From contig JBELEM010000042.1 in the NCBI GenBank assembly GCA_042093735.1, positions 1-13,332 of the forward strand: a stretch of 13,332 nucleotides of DNA, given 5' to 3'. The position numbers and the translations under genes were made by a program. The stretch is from Hellea sp042093735. Lineage in GTDB: Bacteria > Pseudomonadota > Alphaproteobacteria > Caulobacterales > Maricaulaceae. Every line of letters starts with the position of its first letter. Within the stretch, counting starts at the first letter, position 1. The notes below the pieces were generated by a model, which was not told where the DNA came from, did not search any database, and worked only from the letters and a program-made list of their open reading frames with translations. Of the stretch, positions 1 through 8,084 are shown piece after piece.

Positions 1-74
1 AAATAAATAATAATAGTATGATTTAAAGAGTTTTATTTATTCATTTATGAATGCTTACATGATAAAGCCTTCAT

Positions 75-1145
75 ATGACTTCTTTGTGTAACGATAAGAC
101 AGAAACTACTGTGAATGAAAAGTGGCTTACGGCTGTTGCTGAACCTAAAGATGTAGGTATACGTGTAGATAAATGGCTTGCTACTTGGACTAAATTATCG
201 AGAGCGCGAATTGGGGCACTCATAGGAGACAAACAAGTAAGGGCAAATGGTGACATAATCAACAAGCCCACTAACAAAGTAAGAGAAAATGTCGAATATG
301 CTGTTCTCGTACCACCTCCCATTGATGATACTCCTAAACCTGAGAATATTTATCTTGATATCCTATTTGAAGACGAACAACTTATTGTCGTTAATAAGTC
401 TGCCGGCATGACAGTTCATCCTGCTCCAGGTTCTCGTTCGGCTACGCTGGTTAACGCACTGCTACATCATTGCGCTGATAGTCTATCAGGCATTGGTGGG
501 GTTTTAAGACCAGGAATTGTCCATAGACTTGATAAAGACACATCAGGTGTATTGGTGGTTGCAAAAACTGATCGCGCGCACAGGTATTTATCAAAGCAAT
601 TTGCCAAGCATACAGTCGAGAGACACTACATTTGTCTCGTTAGAAGTGCGCCAAAGCCTCGAGAAGGTAAAATTGTAACCCGAATAGCCCGCAGCCCTAA
701 TGACAGAAAAAAACAATCGGTAGTTAGGGGCACATCAAACAATGTAGAATCATCTGAACATGGCAGGCACGCCATCACTAATTACAAATACTGCAAAGGT
801 TACGGCCAGCAGCCGAATGCAGCAGTTGGTATACCACAGGTTAGCATGGTTGAATGCAGGCTTGAAACAGGGAGAACACATCAAATACGAGTGCATTTGG
901 CACATATTGGATGCCCTTTACTTGGCGATCCTCTATACGGGAAACAACGTGCTTTCTTGACAAGTAAAGATCCCAATGAAGCCATTGTAAAAATCGCGAT
1001 TGAAAATTTAAAAAGACAAGCACTGCATGCAGCAAGTTTGGGCTTTAAACACCCCATAACCAAAGAGTTCATGTTATTTGAAAGCCCTATACCAAATGAT
1101 ATGGCTGAACTCATTACCTCTTTAGAAAAACTTAATAAACAATAA
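75..1145 (+). CDS. rluD: RluD-type 23S rRNA pseudouridine synthase
   Basis: This 356-residue protein is a RluA/RluD-family enzyme, which isomerises specific uridines of large-subunit rRNA to pseudouridine in the cytoplasm. An S4-like RNA-binding domain lies at about residues 28-80 (RVDKWLATWTKLSRARI). The catalytic domain starts near residue 93 and holds the signature HRLDKDTSGVLVVAKT with the catalytic Asp at D153. It also has the family motifs LETGRTHQIRVH (about 263-274) and RQALHAASLGFKHP (about 314-327). Length is normal for the family. The ATG at 75 has only a weak ribosome binding site, and GTG codon 13 is a less likely alternative. The 74 upstream bases are AT-rich with stops in all frames and no clear promoter. 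It lies 63 nt before rpoH, an order common in Alphaproteobacteria. Exact target uridines (RluD versus RluC type) cannot be decided from sequence alone. Confidence 0.92.
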   Translation: MTSLCNDKTETTVNEKWLTAVAEPKDVGIRVDKWLATWTKLSRARIGALIGDKQVRANGDIINKPTNKVRENVEYAVLVPPPIDDTPKPENIYLDILFEDEQLIVVNKSAGMTVHPAPGSRSATLVNALLHHCADSLSGIGGVLRPGIVHRLDKDTSGVLVVAKTDRAHRYLSKQFAKHTVERHYICLVRSAPKPREGKIVTRIARSPNDRKKQSVVRGTSNNVESSEHGRHAITNYKYCKGYGQQPNAAVGIPQVSMVECRLETGRTHQIRVHLAHIGCPLLGDPLYGKQRAFLTSKDPNEAIVKIAIENLKRQALHAASLGFKHPITKEFMLFESPIPNDMAELITSLEKLNKQ

Positions 1146-1208
1146 ATTTAATCCAAAAACCTTTTAAAATAGTAGAAAAACATTATATAGAGCTACCGGA
1201 GATCTCTA

Positions 1209-2177
1209 ATGGTTGATACTAAAACAAAATTACCCGCTAAAAAACGCGATCATAATGCTAAAAAAGCTGATGCTTCCTATTCAGGAAACACAAGCCTATC
1301 AATGACATTATCACCAGAGCAAGGGCTAAACCGTTATTTGCAAGAAGTTCGGAAATTTCCTATGCTTGAAAGGGACGAGGAATTTATGCTCGCGAAGCGG
1401 TGGATAGAACAACAAGACTCAGTTGCAGCAGAAAAAATGGTAACTTCACACCTTCGCCTAGTTGCAAAAATTGCTATGGGCTACAGAGGATACGGCCTTC
1501 CGATTGGTGAGGTTATTTCTGAGGGAAATGTTGGCTTAATGCAAGCCGTGAAAAAGTTTGATCCAGATAAAGGATTTCGTCTATCAACTTATGCAATGTG
1601 GTGGATACGAGCTGCAATTCAAGAATATGTACTGCGCTCCTGGTCTCTCGTAAAAATGGGTACAACAGCCGCACAAAAAAAACTATTCTTCAACTTAAGG
1701 CGCCTTAAAGGCGAAATGAAGGCCATTGATGATGGGGACCTTACCCCTGAACATGTCACAAAAATAGCGACTAAACTTGGAGTTAAAGAAGAAGAAGTCA
1801 CCTCAATGAATAGAAGGATGGGTCACGGAGGCGACGCTTCACTAAATGTGAGTATAGGAAGTGAAGATGGAAGCTCAGAATGGCAAGATTGGCTCCAGGA
1901 TGATACAGAAACTCAAGAGGAGGCTTTAGGTCAAGATCAGGAACATAATGCAAAGATGGAATTGTTAAAAATAGCCATGTCTGCTCTGAATGAACGAGAA
2001 CAAGACATAATATCCAAAAGGCGCTTAGCTGATAAACCTGTGACCCTTGAGGAGCTAGCTATTATCTATGGCGTATCAAGAGAGAGAATTAGGCAAATAG
2101 AAGCTAGGGCATTCGAAAAACTTCAGGAAGCTATGATGAATTCTGCGAAATCTTCAGGACTAATTGAGGAGCATTGA
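1209..2177 (+). CDS. rpoH: RNA polymerase heat-shock sigma factor RpoH (sigma-32)
   Basis: A 322-residue group 3-type sigma-70 family factor that directs RNA polymerase to heat-shock promoters. Region 1.2 is near residues 38-55. Region 2 runs about 76-151 (HLRLVAKIAMGYRGYGLPIG, then STYAMWWIRAAIQEYVLRSW). The RpoH box that identifies the family, QKKLFFNLRR, is at 156-165. The region 4 helix-turn-helix is at about 278-306 (TLEELAIIYGVSRERIRQIE). The start at ATG 1209 has GGAG at 1198-1201, 7 nt away. The next in-frame ATG (1302, M32) has no such site. The protein therefore carries a lysine-rich N-terminal extension of about 30 residues compared with E. coli RpoH. The 63-nt leader holds a TAAAAT at 1165-1170 that could be a -10, but I see no matching -35. 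Its stop lies only 8 nt from the stop of the opposing sufA. Confidence 0.96.
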   Translation: MVDTKTKLPAKKRDHNAKKADASYSGNTSLSMTLSPEQGLNRYLQEVRKFPMLERDEEFMLAKRWIEQQDSVAAEKMVTSHLRLVAKIAMGYRGYGLPIGEVISEGNVGLMQAVKKFDPDKGFRLSTYAMWWIRAAIQEYVLRSWSLVKMGTTAAQKKLFFNLRRLKGEMKAIDDGDLTPEHVTKIATKLGVKEEEVTSMNRRMGHGGDASLNVSIGSEDGSSEWQDWLQDDTETQEEALGQDQEHNAKMELLKIAMSALNEREQDIISKRRLADKPVTLEELAIIYGVSRERIRQIEARAFEKLQEAMMNSAKSSGLIEEH

Positions 2178-2185
2178 AACTAAAA

Positions 2186-2563
2186 CTATAAAGTATCAGA
2201 TGCAGGAATAATTGTAACACTTTCACCGCAACCACAGGCATCGGTCTGATTGGGATTAGTGAAGGTAAACTTAGAAGATAAAACATCCACCTCATAATCT
2301 ATTACTGAACCTAAAATAAATAAGACTGCCTTAGCATCTACAACAATTTGAACTCCATTATCCTCAACAACTTCATCAAATTTTTGCGGCTCTGATATAT
2401 AGTCCATAAGGTATTCCATACCAGCGCAACCTCCATTCTGAACGCCTACTCTGAGAAAACCTTCATCCTTTTCGTTAAGAATTTCTCTAACTCTATTTGA
2501 TGCTGCATCAGTTAGTGTTACTAATTTAGCCCGAGGTTTTCTAATTTGTTTAATATCATTCAT
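2186..2563 (-). CDS. sufA: A-type Fe-S carrier/scaffold protein SufA (HesB/IscA family)
   Basis: A 125-residue A-type carrier, thought to accept Fe-S clusters from SufBCD and pass them to apoproteins. The three conserved ligand cysteines are present: C46 in NGGCAGMEY, and C110 and C112 in the C-terminal CGCGES motif. The fold runs from about residue 14 (LVTLTDAASNRVREIL). The N-terminal 12 residues are basic and variable. It is the last gene of the suf operon, starting 4 nt after the sufT stop, which suggests coupled translation. It ends 8 nt from the convergent rpoH stop with no visible terminator hairpin. The sequence alone could also be called ErpA or IscA. I chose SufA from its position in the operon. 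Confidence 0.9.
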   Translation of the reverse strand: MNDIKQIRKPRAKLVTLTDAASNRVREILNEKDEGFLRVGVQNGGCAGMEYLMDYISEPQKFDEVVEDNGVQIVVDAKAVLFILGSVIDYEVDVLSSKFTFTNPNQTDACGCGESVTIIPASDTL

Positions 2564-2567
2564 CGGC

Positions 2568-3032
2568 TTACAACATATTCAGTTCAAGACGAGCCTCATC
2601 ACTCATGCGATCTGGTGTCCACGGTGGATCAAAAGTCATACTAACCTCAACCCTAGCAACTCCTGCAACAACTTCGCAAGCCTCCCTGACCCACTCTGGC
2701 ATCTCACCAGCCACAGGGCAACCCGGGGCAGTTAATGTCATTTCAACTTTAAGAAGGCGGTCATCTTCAAGCTCCACACCATATATTAAGCCAAGCTCAT
2801 AAATATCAACAGGTATCTCAGGGTCATATACTGACTTAAGCTGAGAAATAACGTCATTCGTAATTTGTTCAATTTCACTATCCGATGGCTTTTCATGTGT
2901 AGGAATTACATTAATTATATCTCGCTCAGGCTTAGCAGTTTTTTCAACTTTGCTCTCAAATCCTGGTATTTGAGCATTAGCCAATGCTTCTGCTCGCCTT
3001 TGCCGATCATGTGCTGGATCAATCATTGTCAT
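2568..3032 (-). CDS. sufT: SufT, MIP18/DUF59-family Fe-S maturation protein
   Basis: A 154-residue protein whose C-terminal two-thirds (about 55-154) is a MIP18/DUF59 domain. It has DPEIPVDIYELGLIYGV (70-86), the conserved cysteine C105 in MTLTAPGCPVAGEMP, and the family ending FDPPWTPDRMSDEARLELNML spread over 134-154. SufT proteins act in Fe-S protein maturation rather than core cluster synthesis. The N-terminal 50 residues are charged, low in conservation and probably flexible. The annotated ATG at 3032 directly abuts AAGAG. A second in-frame ATG two codons on (3026) would sit 6 nt from that AAGAG, so the true protein may be 152 residues. It lies 18 nt after sufS and 4 nt before sufA. Confidence 0.9.
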   Translation of the reverse strand: MTMIDPAHDRQRRAEALANAQIPGFESKVEKTAKPERDIINVIPTHEKPSDSEIEQITNDVISQLKSVYDPEIPVDIYELGLIYGVELEDDRLLKVEMTLTAPGCPVAGEMPEWVREACEVVAGVARVEVSMTFDPPWTPDRMSDEARLELNML

Positions 3033-3050
3033 CTCTTAATTAAATTTTCT

Positions 3051-4298
3051 TCATGATAAAAAGTTAATAGCCCTCTTTAAACCATCAACAAATCGGTCAG
3101 CTTCCTCAATTGTATTATAAATACCAAAGCTAGCTCGCGCTGTTGAGTGTATTCCGAAGCTATTCATAAGTGGCTGAGTACAATGCTGTCCAGCCCTAAT
3201 AGCAACACCATATTTATCAAGTATCTGCGCTACATCATGCGCATGTATACCATTTATATTAAAAGCTAAAACAGGTCCCTTATTTTCTGCATTTCCAATA
3301 ATTTTGAAATCCTCGATACTCATTAATTGCTCTACTGCATGATTGTAAACATAATTTTCATGAGCATGTATTTCAGAAAAATCATACTGTGAATACCAAT
3401 CTATAGCAGCACCGAGACCAATCGCCTGGAGTATTGGCGGCGTTCCCGCCTCAAATTTGAATGGGGGGTCATTGTAGGTCACACGATCCTCAAAAACATC
3501 TTCAATCATTTCCCCACCACCGTTAAACGGTTGCATTCTTTCTTGCACACTAGTTTTTGCATACAATGCACCTATACCTGTGGGCCCATAAAGTTTATGA
3601 CCTGTCATGCAAAAAAGGTCAGCATCTATTCCTACCACATCAATTGGCATGTGAACAGTTGATTGAGTACCATCAACTATGAATACAGCTCCAAAGTTAT
3701 GCGCGAGTTGACCAATTTCTTTTACAGGATTAATTGTACCCAACACATTTGACATATGAACAACTGAAACTATTTTTGTTTTTGATCCAAGGATAGCTTT
3801 ATATGCTTCTAAATCTAAATTTCCTTGCTCTGTAACAGGAATATATTTTAAAACTGCACCGCATCTTTCTCTTAAGAAGTGCCAGGGTACAATATTCGAG
3901 TGATGTTCCATTTGTGATAAAATTATCTCATCCCCAGGCTGTATTTCATTCATTAAGCCATATGCAGCAAGGTTTAGGGCCTCAGAGGCGCCTTTGGTAA
4001 AAATAATATTTGATGCTTTAGGTGCTCCTAAAAAATTTGCAACTTTTATCCTCGAGCTTTCATAAGCTTCTGTTGTTTCATTGGCGAGTGTATGTAAGCC
4101 TCTATGAACATTACCGTAGCTATGACTCATCTGTTCGGAAATTGCATTTATAACACTAAGGGGCTTTTGAGCAGAAGCAGCATTATCAAGGTATGCTAAG
4201 CTATAATTATTAACTTTACGGTTAAGAATTGGGAACTGCTTTCTTACAGCATGGATATCAAATTCTTCAACTTTCTGAGTGTTATTATTGATAGTCAT
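3051..4298 (-). CDS. sufS: Cysteine desulfurase SufS (class II, PLP-dependent)
   Basis: A 415-residue class V-fold aminotransferase that takes sulfur from L-cysteine, giving alanine and an enzyme persulfide for cluster assembly by SufBCD. The PLP-binding lysine is K235 in FCMTGHKLYGPTGIG. The persulfide cysteine is C373 in RAGQHCTQPLM, the short class II active-site loop. Other motifs are YLDNAASAQKP (36-46), GNVHRGLHTLA (62-72) and MEHHSNIVPWH (130-140). Length matches SufS from other bacteria. Its ATG overlaps the sufD stop in a TAATG, so translation is probably coupled. No sufE or sufU is visible in this operon, so the sulfur-transfer partner must be elsewhere or replaced. It is the second desulfurase here, alongside the IscS-type protein at 8077-9204. 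Confidence 0.96.
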   Translation of the reverse strand: MTINNNTQKVEEFDIHAVRKQFPILNRKVNNYSLAYLDNAASAQKPLSVINAISEQMSHSYGNVHRGLHTLANETTEAYESSRIKVANFLGAPKASNIIFTKGASEALNLAAYGLMNEIQPGDEIILSQMEHHSNIVPWHFLRERCGAVLKYIPVTEQGNLDLEAYKAILGSKTKIVSVVHMSNVLGTINPVKEIGQLAHNFGAVFIVDGTQSTVHMPIDVVGIDADLFCMTGHKLYGPTGIGALYAKTSVQERMQPFNGGGEMIEDVFEDRVTYNDPPFKFEAGTPPILQAIGLGAAIDWYSQYDFSEIHAHENYVYNHAVEQLMSIEDFKIIGNAENKGPVLAFNINGIHAHDVAQILDKYGVAIRAGQHCTQPLMNSFGIHSTARASFGIYNTIEEADRFVDGLKRAINFLS

Positions 4299-5335
4299 TA
4301 CAATCTATCCCGAATTTTAGTCAAAATATTTTCTCTCAGTTGATCATCCTCAAGCGAATAAAAAACATCACTGACAAAAGCCTCTGTCAACATAGCCTCA
4401 GCTTTAGCAAGAGGAATAGATCTTTGACGTAAATAAAAAAGAACATCTTCGTCTAATTGACCAATAGTATTACCATGGGCACATGCGACATCATCAGCGT
4501 AAATCTCGAGTTCAGGCTTTGATCTTATCTTACTCGTATCAGACAGCATTAATGCATCATGCCGCATTTCAGCATTTGTATGCTGTGCAGGTCTATGTAC
4601 ATGAAATTTTCCCTGAAAAACTCCATTAGATTTATCTTTGACAACACCCTTAACTAATTGTCTTATATGGCAGTTTGGTTTTAACAACTCAATGTTACTA
4701 GTCATATCACAATGACGATTTCCACTCAATAAATAAGCACCATTAATGGTAGCATTTAAGTTTTCACCGCTTGCAGTAAGTATAGTTTCAAATCTTGATA
4801 AAGCGCTGCCAAATGAGATGGTATTTTGAGTAATTTTTGTATTAGCTCCTGAATTAACTACAGCACTTGAAATTCTTACAGTTTCTTGAACGTCATCATG
4901 AAATATAATCCTATCTAACTCACCTTTGTCCATGATATTTATAATTATATTTGTATTAATAAAAGAATTAGATTGGCTTTCATGGTATTCAACCAAAGAT
5001 AAACATCCACCCTTATTGATATTAATTATAATTCTTGAATGACCACTATTTAGATTACTAATTATTAGAGATTGATCTGACTTAAAACTCTCAGGAACAT
5101 TAATTTTCCATGCCTTATTGCAATAATTTTCAACCAGTGCACTTGAGATATTTTTTACAGAACTAAACTCACAATCAACTTCTTCTAGTGAAAGACCATC
5201 TGGTAGTAGAAAATCAGGTTTATTTTCCCCATCAATACCTTCAGATAGTTGTTTCAACGAACTTCTTAGGTCCGAATATTTCCACTTTTCATCTCGTCGG
5301 CCAGGAAATAGGCTCATATCATGCGTAAGCATCAT
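4298..5335 (-). CDS. sufD: Fe-S assembly scaffold subunit SufD (short form)
   Basis: A 345-residue SufB/SufD-family protein, the partner of SufB and SufC in the cluster-building complex. The diagnostic C-terminal half is intact: GVFQGKFHVHRPAQHTNAEM (238-257), then KPELEIYADDVACAHGNTIG (273-292), where H287 aligns with the functionally important His of E. coli SufD, and GQLDEDVLFYLRQRSIPLA. The N-terminal motif PGRRDEKWKYSDLR is at 11-24. The protein is about 80 residues shorter than E. coli SufD (423) and lacks most of the helical region before that motif. A TAG at 5348-5350 in the same frame prevents any longer start. The gene overlaps sufC by 17 nt. GAGG upstream sits 3 nt from the first ATG and 6 nt from the second (5332), so the second may be used. 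No frameshift is apparent. Confidence 0.94.
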   Translation of the reverse strand: MMLTHDMSLFPGRRDEKWKYSDLRSSLKQLSEGIDGENKPDFLLPDGLSLEEVDCEFSSVKNISSALVENYCNKAWKINVPESFKSDQSLIISNLNSGHSRIIININKGGCLSLVEYHESQSNSFINTNIIINIMDKGELDRIIFHDDVQETVRISSAVVNSGANTKITQNTISFGSALSRFETILTASGENLNATINGAYLLSGNRHCDMTSNIELLKPNCHIRQLVKGVVKDKSNGVFQGKFHVHRPAQHTNAEMRHDALMLSDTSKIRSKPELEIYADDVACAHGNTIGQLDEDVLFYLRQRSIPLAKAEAMLTEAFVSDVFYSLEDDQLRENILTKIRDRL

Positions 5336-6062
5336 AACCCTCTGTTTCTAGTTTTCTTGCAAATTCAGCATCGCCACTTGCAGCAATCCTACCAGCAGAT
5401 AAAACATGTACCTTATCAGGGACTATATAATCTAATAGTCTTTGATAGTGAGTAATAATAAGTATTCCTCTTTTGGGGTCTCGTAATTTATTAACACCTT
5501 CAGCAACAACTCTCAACGCATCAACATCAAGACCAGAATCAGTTTCATCCATAAGAATGAAATTAGGCTCGAGCATCATCATTTGAAAAATCTCCATGCG
5601 CTTTTTCTCTCCCCCAGAAAAACCAACATTCAATGGTCTTTTAAGCATGTCTGGTTTAATTTTTAATTCCGTTGCTAATGCTCTGGACTTCTTTAAAAAT
5701 TCAGGGGCTCCCATTTCATCTAAACCGTTTGCTCGGCGTTGGGCATTTAGAGCTGTTTTAAGAAATGTCATTGTTGGAACGCCTGGTATTTCAATCGGGT
5801 ATTGAAATGATAAAAATACACCTTTAGCGGCCCTCTCTTCTGGAGAAAAATCCAATAAAGACTCTCCAGAAAGCAATACATCACCACCCGTAACATCATA
5901 ACCAGGCTTGCCTGTTAAAATATATGATAATGTTGATTTTCCAGCACCATTTGGACCCATAATAGCATGAACTTCACCGGCTGGCACGGCAAGAGACAAA
6001 TTATTGATAATTTGTTTATTTCCATTATCAACATTAGCAGATAAATTATTGATTTTTAACAT
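5319..6062 (-). CDS. sufC: Fe-S assembly ATPase SufC (ABC-type)
   Basis: A 247-residue cytosolic ABC-type ATPase that powers the SufBCD scaffold and is not a transporter. The Walker A motif is GPNGAGKST (36-44), the Q-loop glutamine Q87 is in SFQYPIEIPG, and the signature is FSGGEKKR (148-155). Walker B is ILMDETDSGLDVDAL with E173, and the switch histidine is H205 in IITHYQRLLDYI. The DETDSGLD and FSGGEKKRMEI forms are typical of SufC. I start it at ATG 6062 because MLKINNLSA matches the usual SufC N-terminus. The frame stays open to a TTG at 6095, but that would add a run (YFLSLNRKNK) not seen in the family. The 43 nt from the lipoprotein gene to this ATG hold only a weak AGAAAGAA ribosome binding site. 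The 3' end overlaps sufD by 17 nt. Confidence 0.96.
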   Translation of the reverse strand: MLKINNLSANVDNGNKQIINNLSLAVPAGEVHAIMGPNGAGKSTLSYILTGKPGYDVTGGDVLLSGESLLDFSPEERAAKGVFLSFQYPIEIPGVPTMTFLKTALNAQRRANGLDEMGAPEFLKKSRALATELKIKPDMLKRPLNVGFSGGEKKRMEIFQMMMLEPNFILMDETDSGLDVDALRVVAEGVNKLRDPKRGILIITHYQRLLDYIVPDKVHVLSAGRIAASGDAEFARKLETEGYDAYA

Positions 6063-6105
6063 TTTATTCTTTCTATTTAAACTTAAAAAATACAATCTTA
6101 TTCTT

Positions 6106-6585
6106 TTAGCAATCTACAGATTGCCAATTAGAGGTTACCTCATTTTTTACGCACTTAATTCTTAAACCAAAATCATTCACAAATTCTAGATCATCTACAT
6201 TCTTAAAGCTTATAAAAATCTCTTCCGCACTGACAGGTGTTTTTGATTTATCAGCTGCACTAAAGAGTAATATGTTATGATCGTTTTGTTTGAACTCAGC
6301 TTGAGCAGTAGAAACGATACCATCCCCGGCTTTAGGAGCGAAGTGTAACCTAACAACATCAATTGCCTCCCCCCGGGTTAAACCTTGTTTTAAACCAGTC
6401 AAGCTGGCTAGTGTTTGTGAATAATGATCATACAGAATTTTTTTTTCTATCATTGCAATGGATATATGATTTGCAATGGTTTGACGTTCATTTTCAATAA
6501 AACTCACAGATTGCTGTGATACAGCTGATGGTTCTACATCCGTGCAGGATATTAATATTAAAAAATAAGGAATAAAATACCTCAT
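6106..6585 (-). CDS. Predicted lipoprotein of unknown function inside the suf operon
   Basis: A 159-residue protein I do not recognise. The first 13 residues are a very short hydrophobic signal (RYFIPYFLILIS) followed by C14, giving the lipobox LISC. Residue +2 is Thr rather than Asp, so an outer-membrane destination is more likely if it is lipidated. Residues 26-60 are charged and probably helical. A mixed region then leads to two more cysteines, C145 and the very last residue C159, which with W154 could form a disulfide-closed C-terminal hairpin in the periplasm. Its ATG overlaps the sufB stop in a TAATG, so it is translationally tied to sufB and is a genuine operon member rather than a leftover frame. 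sufC follows after 43 nt. The link to Fe-S biogenesis is positional only. Confidence 0.8.
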   Translation of the reverse strand: MRYFIPYFLILISCTDVEPSAVSQQSVSFIENERQTIANHISIAMIEKKILYDHYSQTLASLTGLKQGLTRGEAIDVVRLHFAPKAGDGIVSTAQAEFKQNDHNILLFSAADKSKTPVSAEEIFISFKNVDDLEFVNDFGLRIKCVKNEVTSNWQSVDC

Positions 6586-8084
6586 TAACCAACACTACCT
6601 TCGAGACTTATTGCAACTAGCTTTTGAGCCTCAACGGCAAACTCCATTGGTAATTCCTGCAGAACTTCCCTACAGAACCCATTTACAAGCATGGCAACAG
6701 CATCTTCTTCGGATAGACCTCGTTGTCTGCAGTAAAATAACTGCTCTTCAGATAACTTACTAGTTGTAGCTTCATGTTCAAATTGGGATGAAGGGCTGTC
6801 ACTTTCTATGTATGGTACAGTGTGCGCACCACATTTATCTCCAATAAGCAAGCTATCACATTGGGTAAAATTGCGAGAATTTTTTGCTTTTTTATGCGCA
6901 GTAACTAAACCTCTATAAGTACTATTAGATTTTCCCGCACTGATGCCTTTTGAAATAATTCGTGACTTGGTATTTTTACCAAGGTGTATCATTTTTGTTC
7001 CCGTATCCGCCTGCTGATGGCCGTTAGTAATTGCTATCGAATAAAACTCTCCTTGGCTGTTATCGCCTCTTAAAATACAGCTAGGGTACTTCCAGGTAAC
7101 GGCAGAACCCGTCTCAACCTGCGTCCAACTTACCTTTGAGTTTTCACCGCGGCAATCAGCTCTTTTGGTAACAAAATTATAAACTCCTCCCTTACCCTCA
7201 CTATCGCCAGGCCACCAATTCTGAACAGTGGAGTATTTAACTTCCGCATCATCATGAACTATTATTTCTACAATAGCAGCGTGCAGTTGATTCTCATCAC
7301 GCATAGGGGCTGTGCAGCCCTCTAAATATGAAACATAAGAACCTTTTTCAGCAATAATTAGTGTTCTCTCAAACTGACCAGTTCCTTGGGCGTTCATTCT
7401 AAAGTATGTGGAAAGCTCCATAGGACACCTAACACCTTCAGGGATATAGACAAATGACCCATCAGAAAATACTGCATTATTAAGTGTTGCATAGTAATTA
7501 TCTGTTAAAGGAACTACCGTACCCATATATTTCCTAACAAGCTCTGGATGCTCTTTGACTGCTTCAGAGAAGGAACAAAATATAATACCCTTTTCAGCTA
7601 ATTCTTTTTTAAACGTCGTGACCACTGAAACCGAGTCCAAAACAGCATCTACGGCAACTTTTGGCGCTCCTTTTACTCCTGCCAGAACTTCTTGTTCCTT
7701 CAGAGAAATTCCTAGTTTGTCATAAATAGCTAATATTTCTGGATCAACTTCATCCAATGATTTAGGTTTATCATCATCAGACTTAGGGGCGGCATAATAA
7801 TAAGCATCTTGAAAATCTATTTTTGGATAATCCACGTTAGCCCATACAGGCTCCTTTAAACTCAACCACCTATTATATGCCTCTAAGCGCCAATCTAGTA
7901 GCCACTGCGGTTCATCTTTTTTTGCAGAAATAAACTTAACAATATCTTCATTTAATCCTTTTGGAGCAAATTCTTGTTCTATGTCACTATCAAAACCATA
8001 TTTGTATTTTTCAGCCTCGAGTGAGCTAACTCCATCTACGGTTGACTTATCAATACTAGATTTAATTTTTACTTCTTCACTCAT
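6585..8084 (-). CDS. sufB: Fe-S assembly scaffold subunit SufB
   Basis: A 499-residue SufB, the scaffold on which the Fe-S cluster is built together with SufC and SufD. It has C257 in SYLEGCTAPMRDENQLHAAI, corresponding to E. coli C254. C409 in NFTQCDSLLIGDKCGAHTVP aligns, counting from the conserved C-terminus, with E. coli C405. The acidic/His motif is QFEHEATTSKLSEEQLFYC, with E436 and E438. Length is close to the E. coli protein (495). The N-terminal 25 residues vary. The ATG at 8084 lies within the last 8 nt of iscS, and the stop overlaps the following lipoprotein start, so sufB is coupled on both sides. Confidence 0.97.
   Translation of the reverse strand: MSEEVKIKSSIDKSTVDGVSSLEAEKYKYGFDSDIEQEFAPKGLNEDIVKFISAKKDEPQWLLDWRLEAYNRWLSLKEPVWANVDYPKIDFQDAYYYAAPKSDDDKPKSLDEVDPEILAIYDKLGISLKEQEVLAGVKGAPKVAVDAVLDSVSVVTTFKKELAEKGIIFCSFSEAVKEHPELVRKYMGTVVPLTDNYYATLNNAVFSDGSFVYIPEGVRCPMELSTYFRMNAQGTGQFERTLIIAEKGSYVSYLEGCTAPMRDENQLHAAIVEIIVHDDAEVKYSTVQNWWPGDSEGKGGVYNFVTKRADCRGENSKVSWTQVETGSAVTWKYPSCILRGDNSQGEFYSIAITNGHQQADTGTKMIHLGKNTKSRIISKGISAGKSNSTYRGLVTAHKKAKNSRNFTQCDSLLIGDKCGAHTVPYIESDSPSSQFEHEATTSKLSEEQLFYCRQRGLSEEDAVAMLVNGFCREVLQELPMEFAVEAQKLVAISLEGSVG

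Noticed and set aside
39..52. 14-bp inverted repeat ATTCAT-TT-ATGAAT upstream of rluD
   Set aside because: Short, entirely in AT-rich DNA, with no promoter or matching regulator nearby; such repeats are expected by chance here.
71..322. Minus-strand hydrophobic open frame opposite the rluD S4 domain
   Set aside because: The opposing S4 domain is clearly conserved; the apparent hydrophobicity comes from the complementary codons.
2605..2802. Plus-strand open frame opposite sufT
   Set aside because: Serine- and proline-rich low-complexity translation wholly antisense to a well-conserved gene, with no ribosome binding site or family match.
6063..6095. Longer SufC starting at TTG 6095
   Set aside because: Adds ten unconserved residues from a rare start codon; ATG 6062 gives the normal SufC N-terminus MLKINNLSA.
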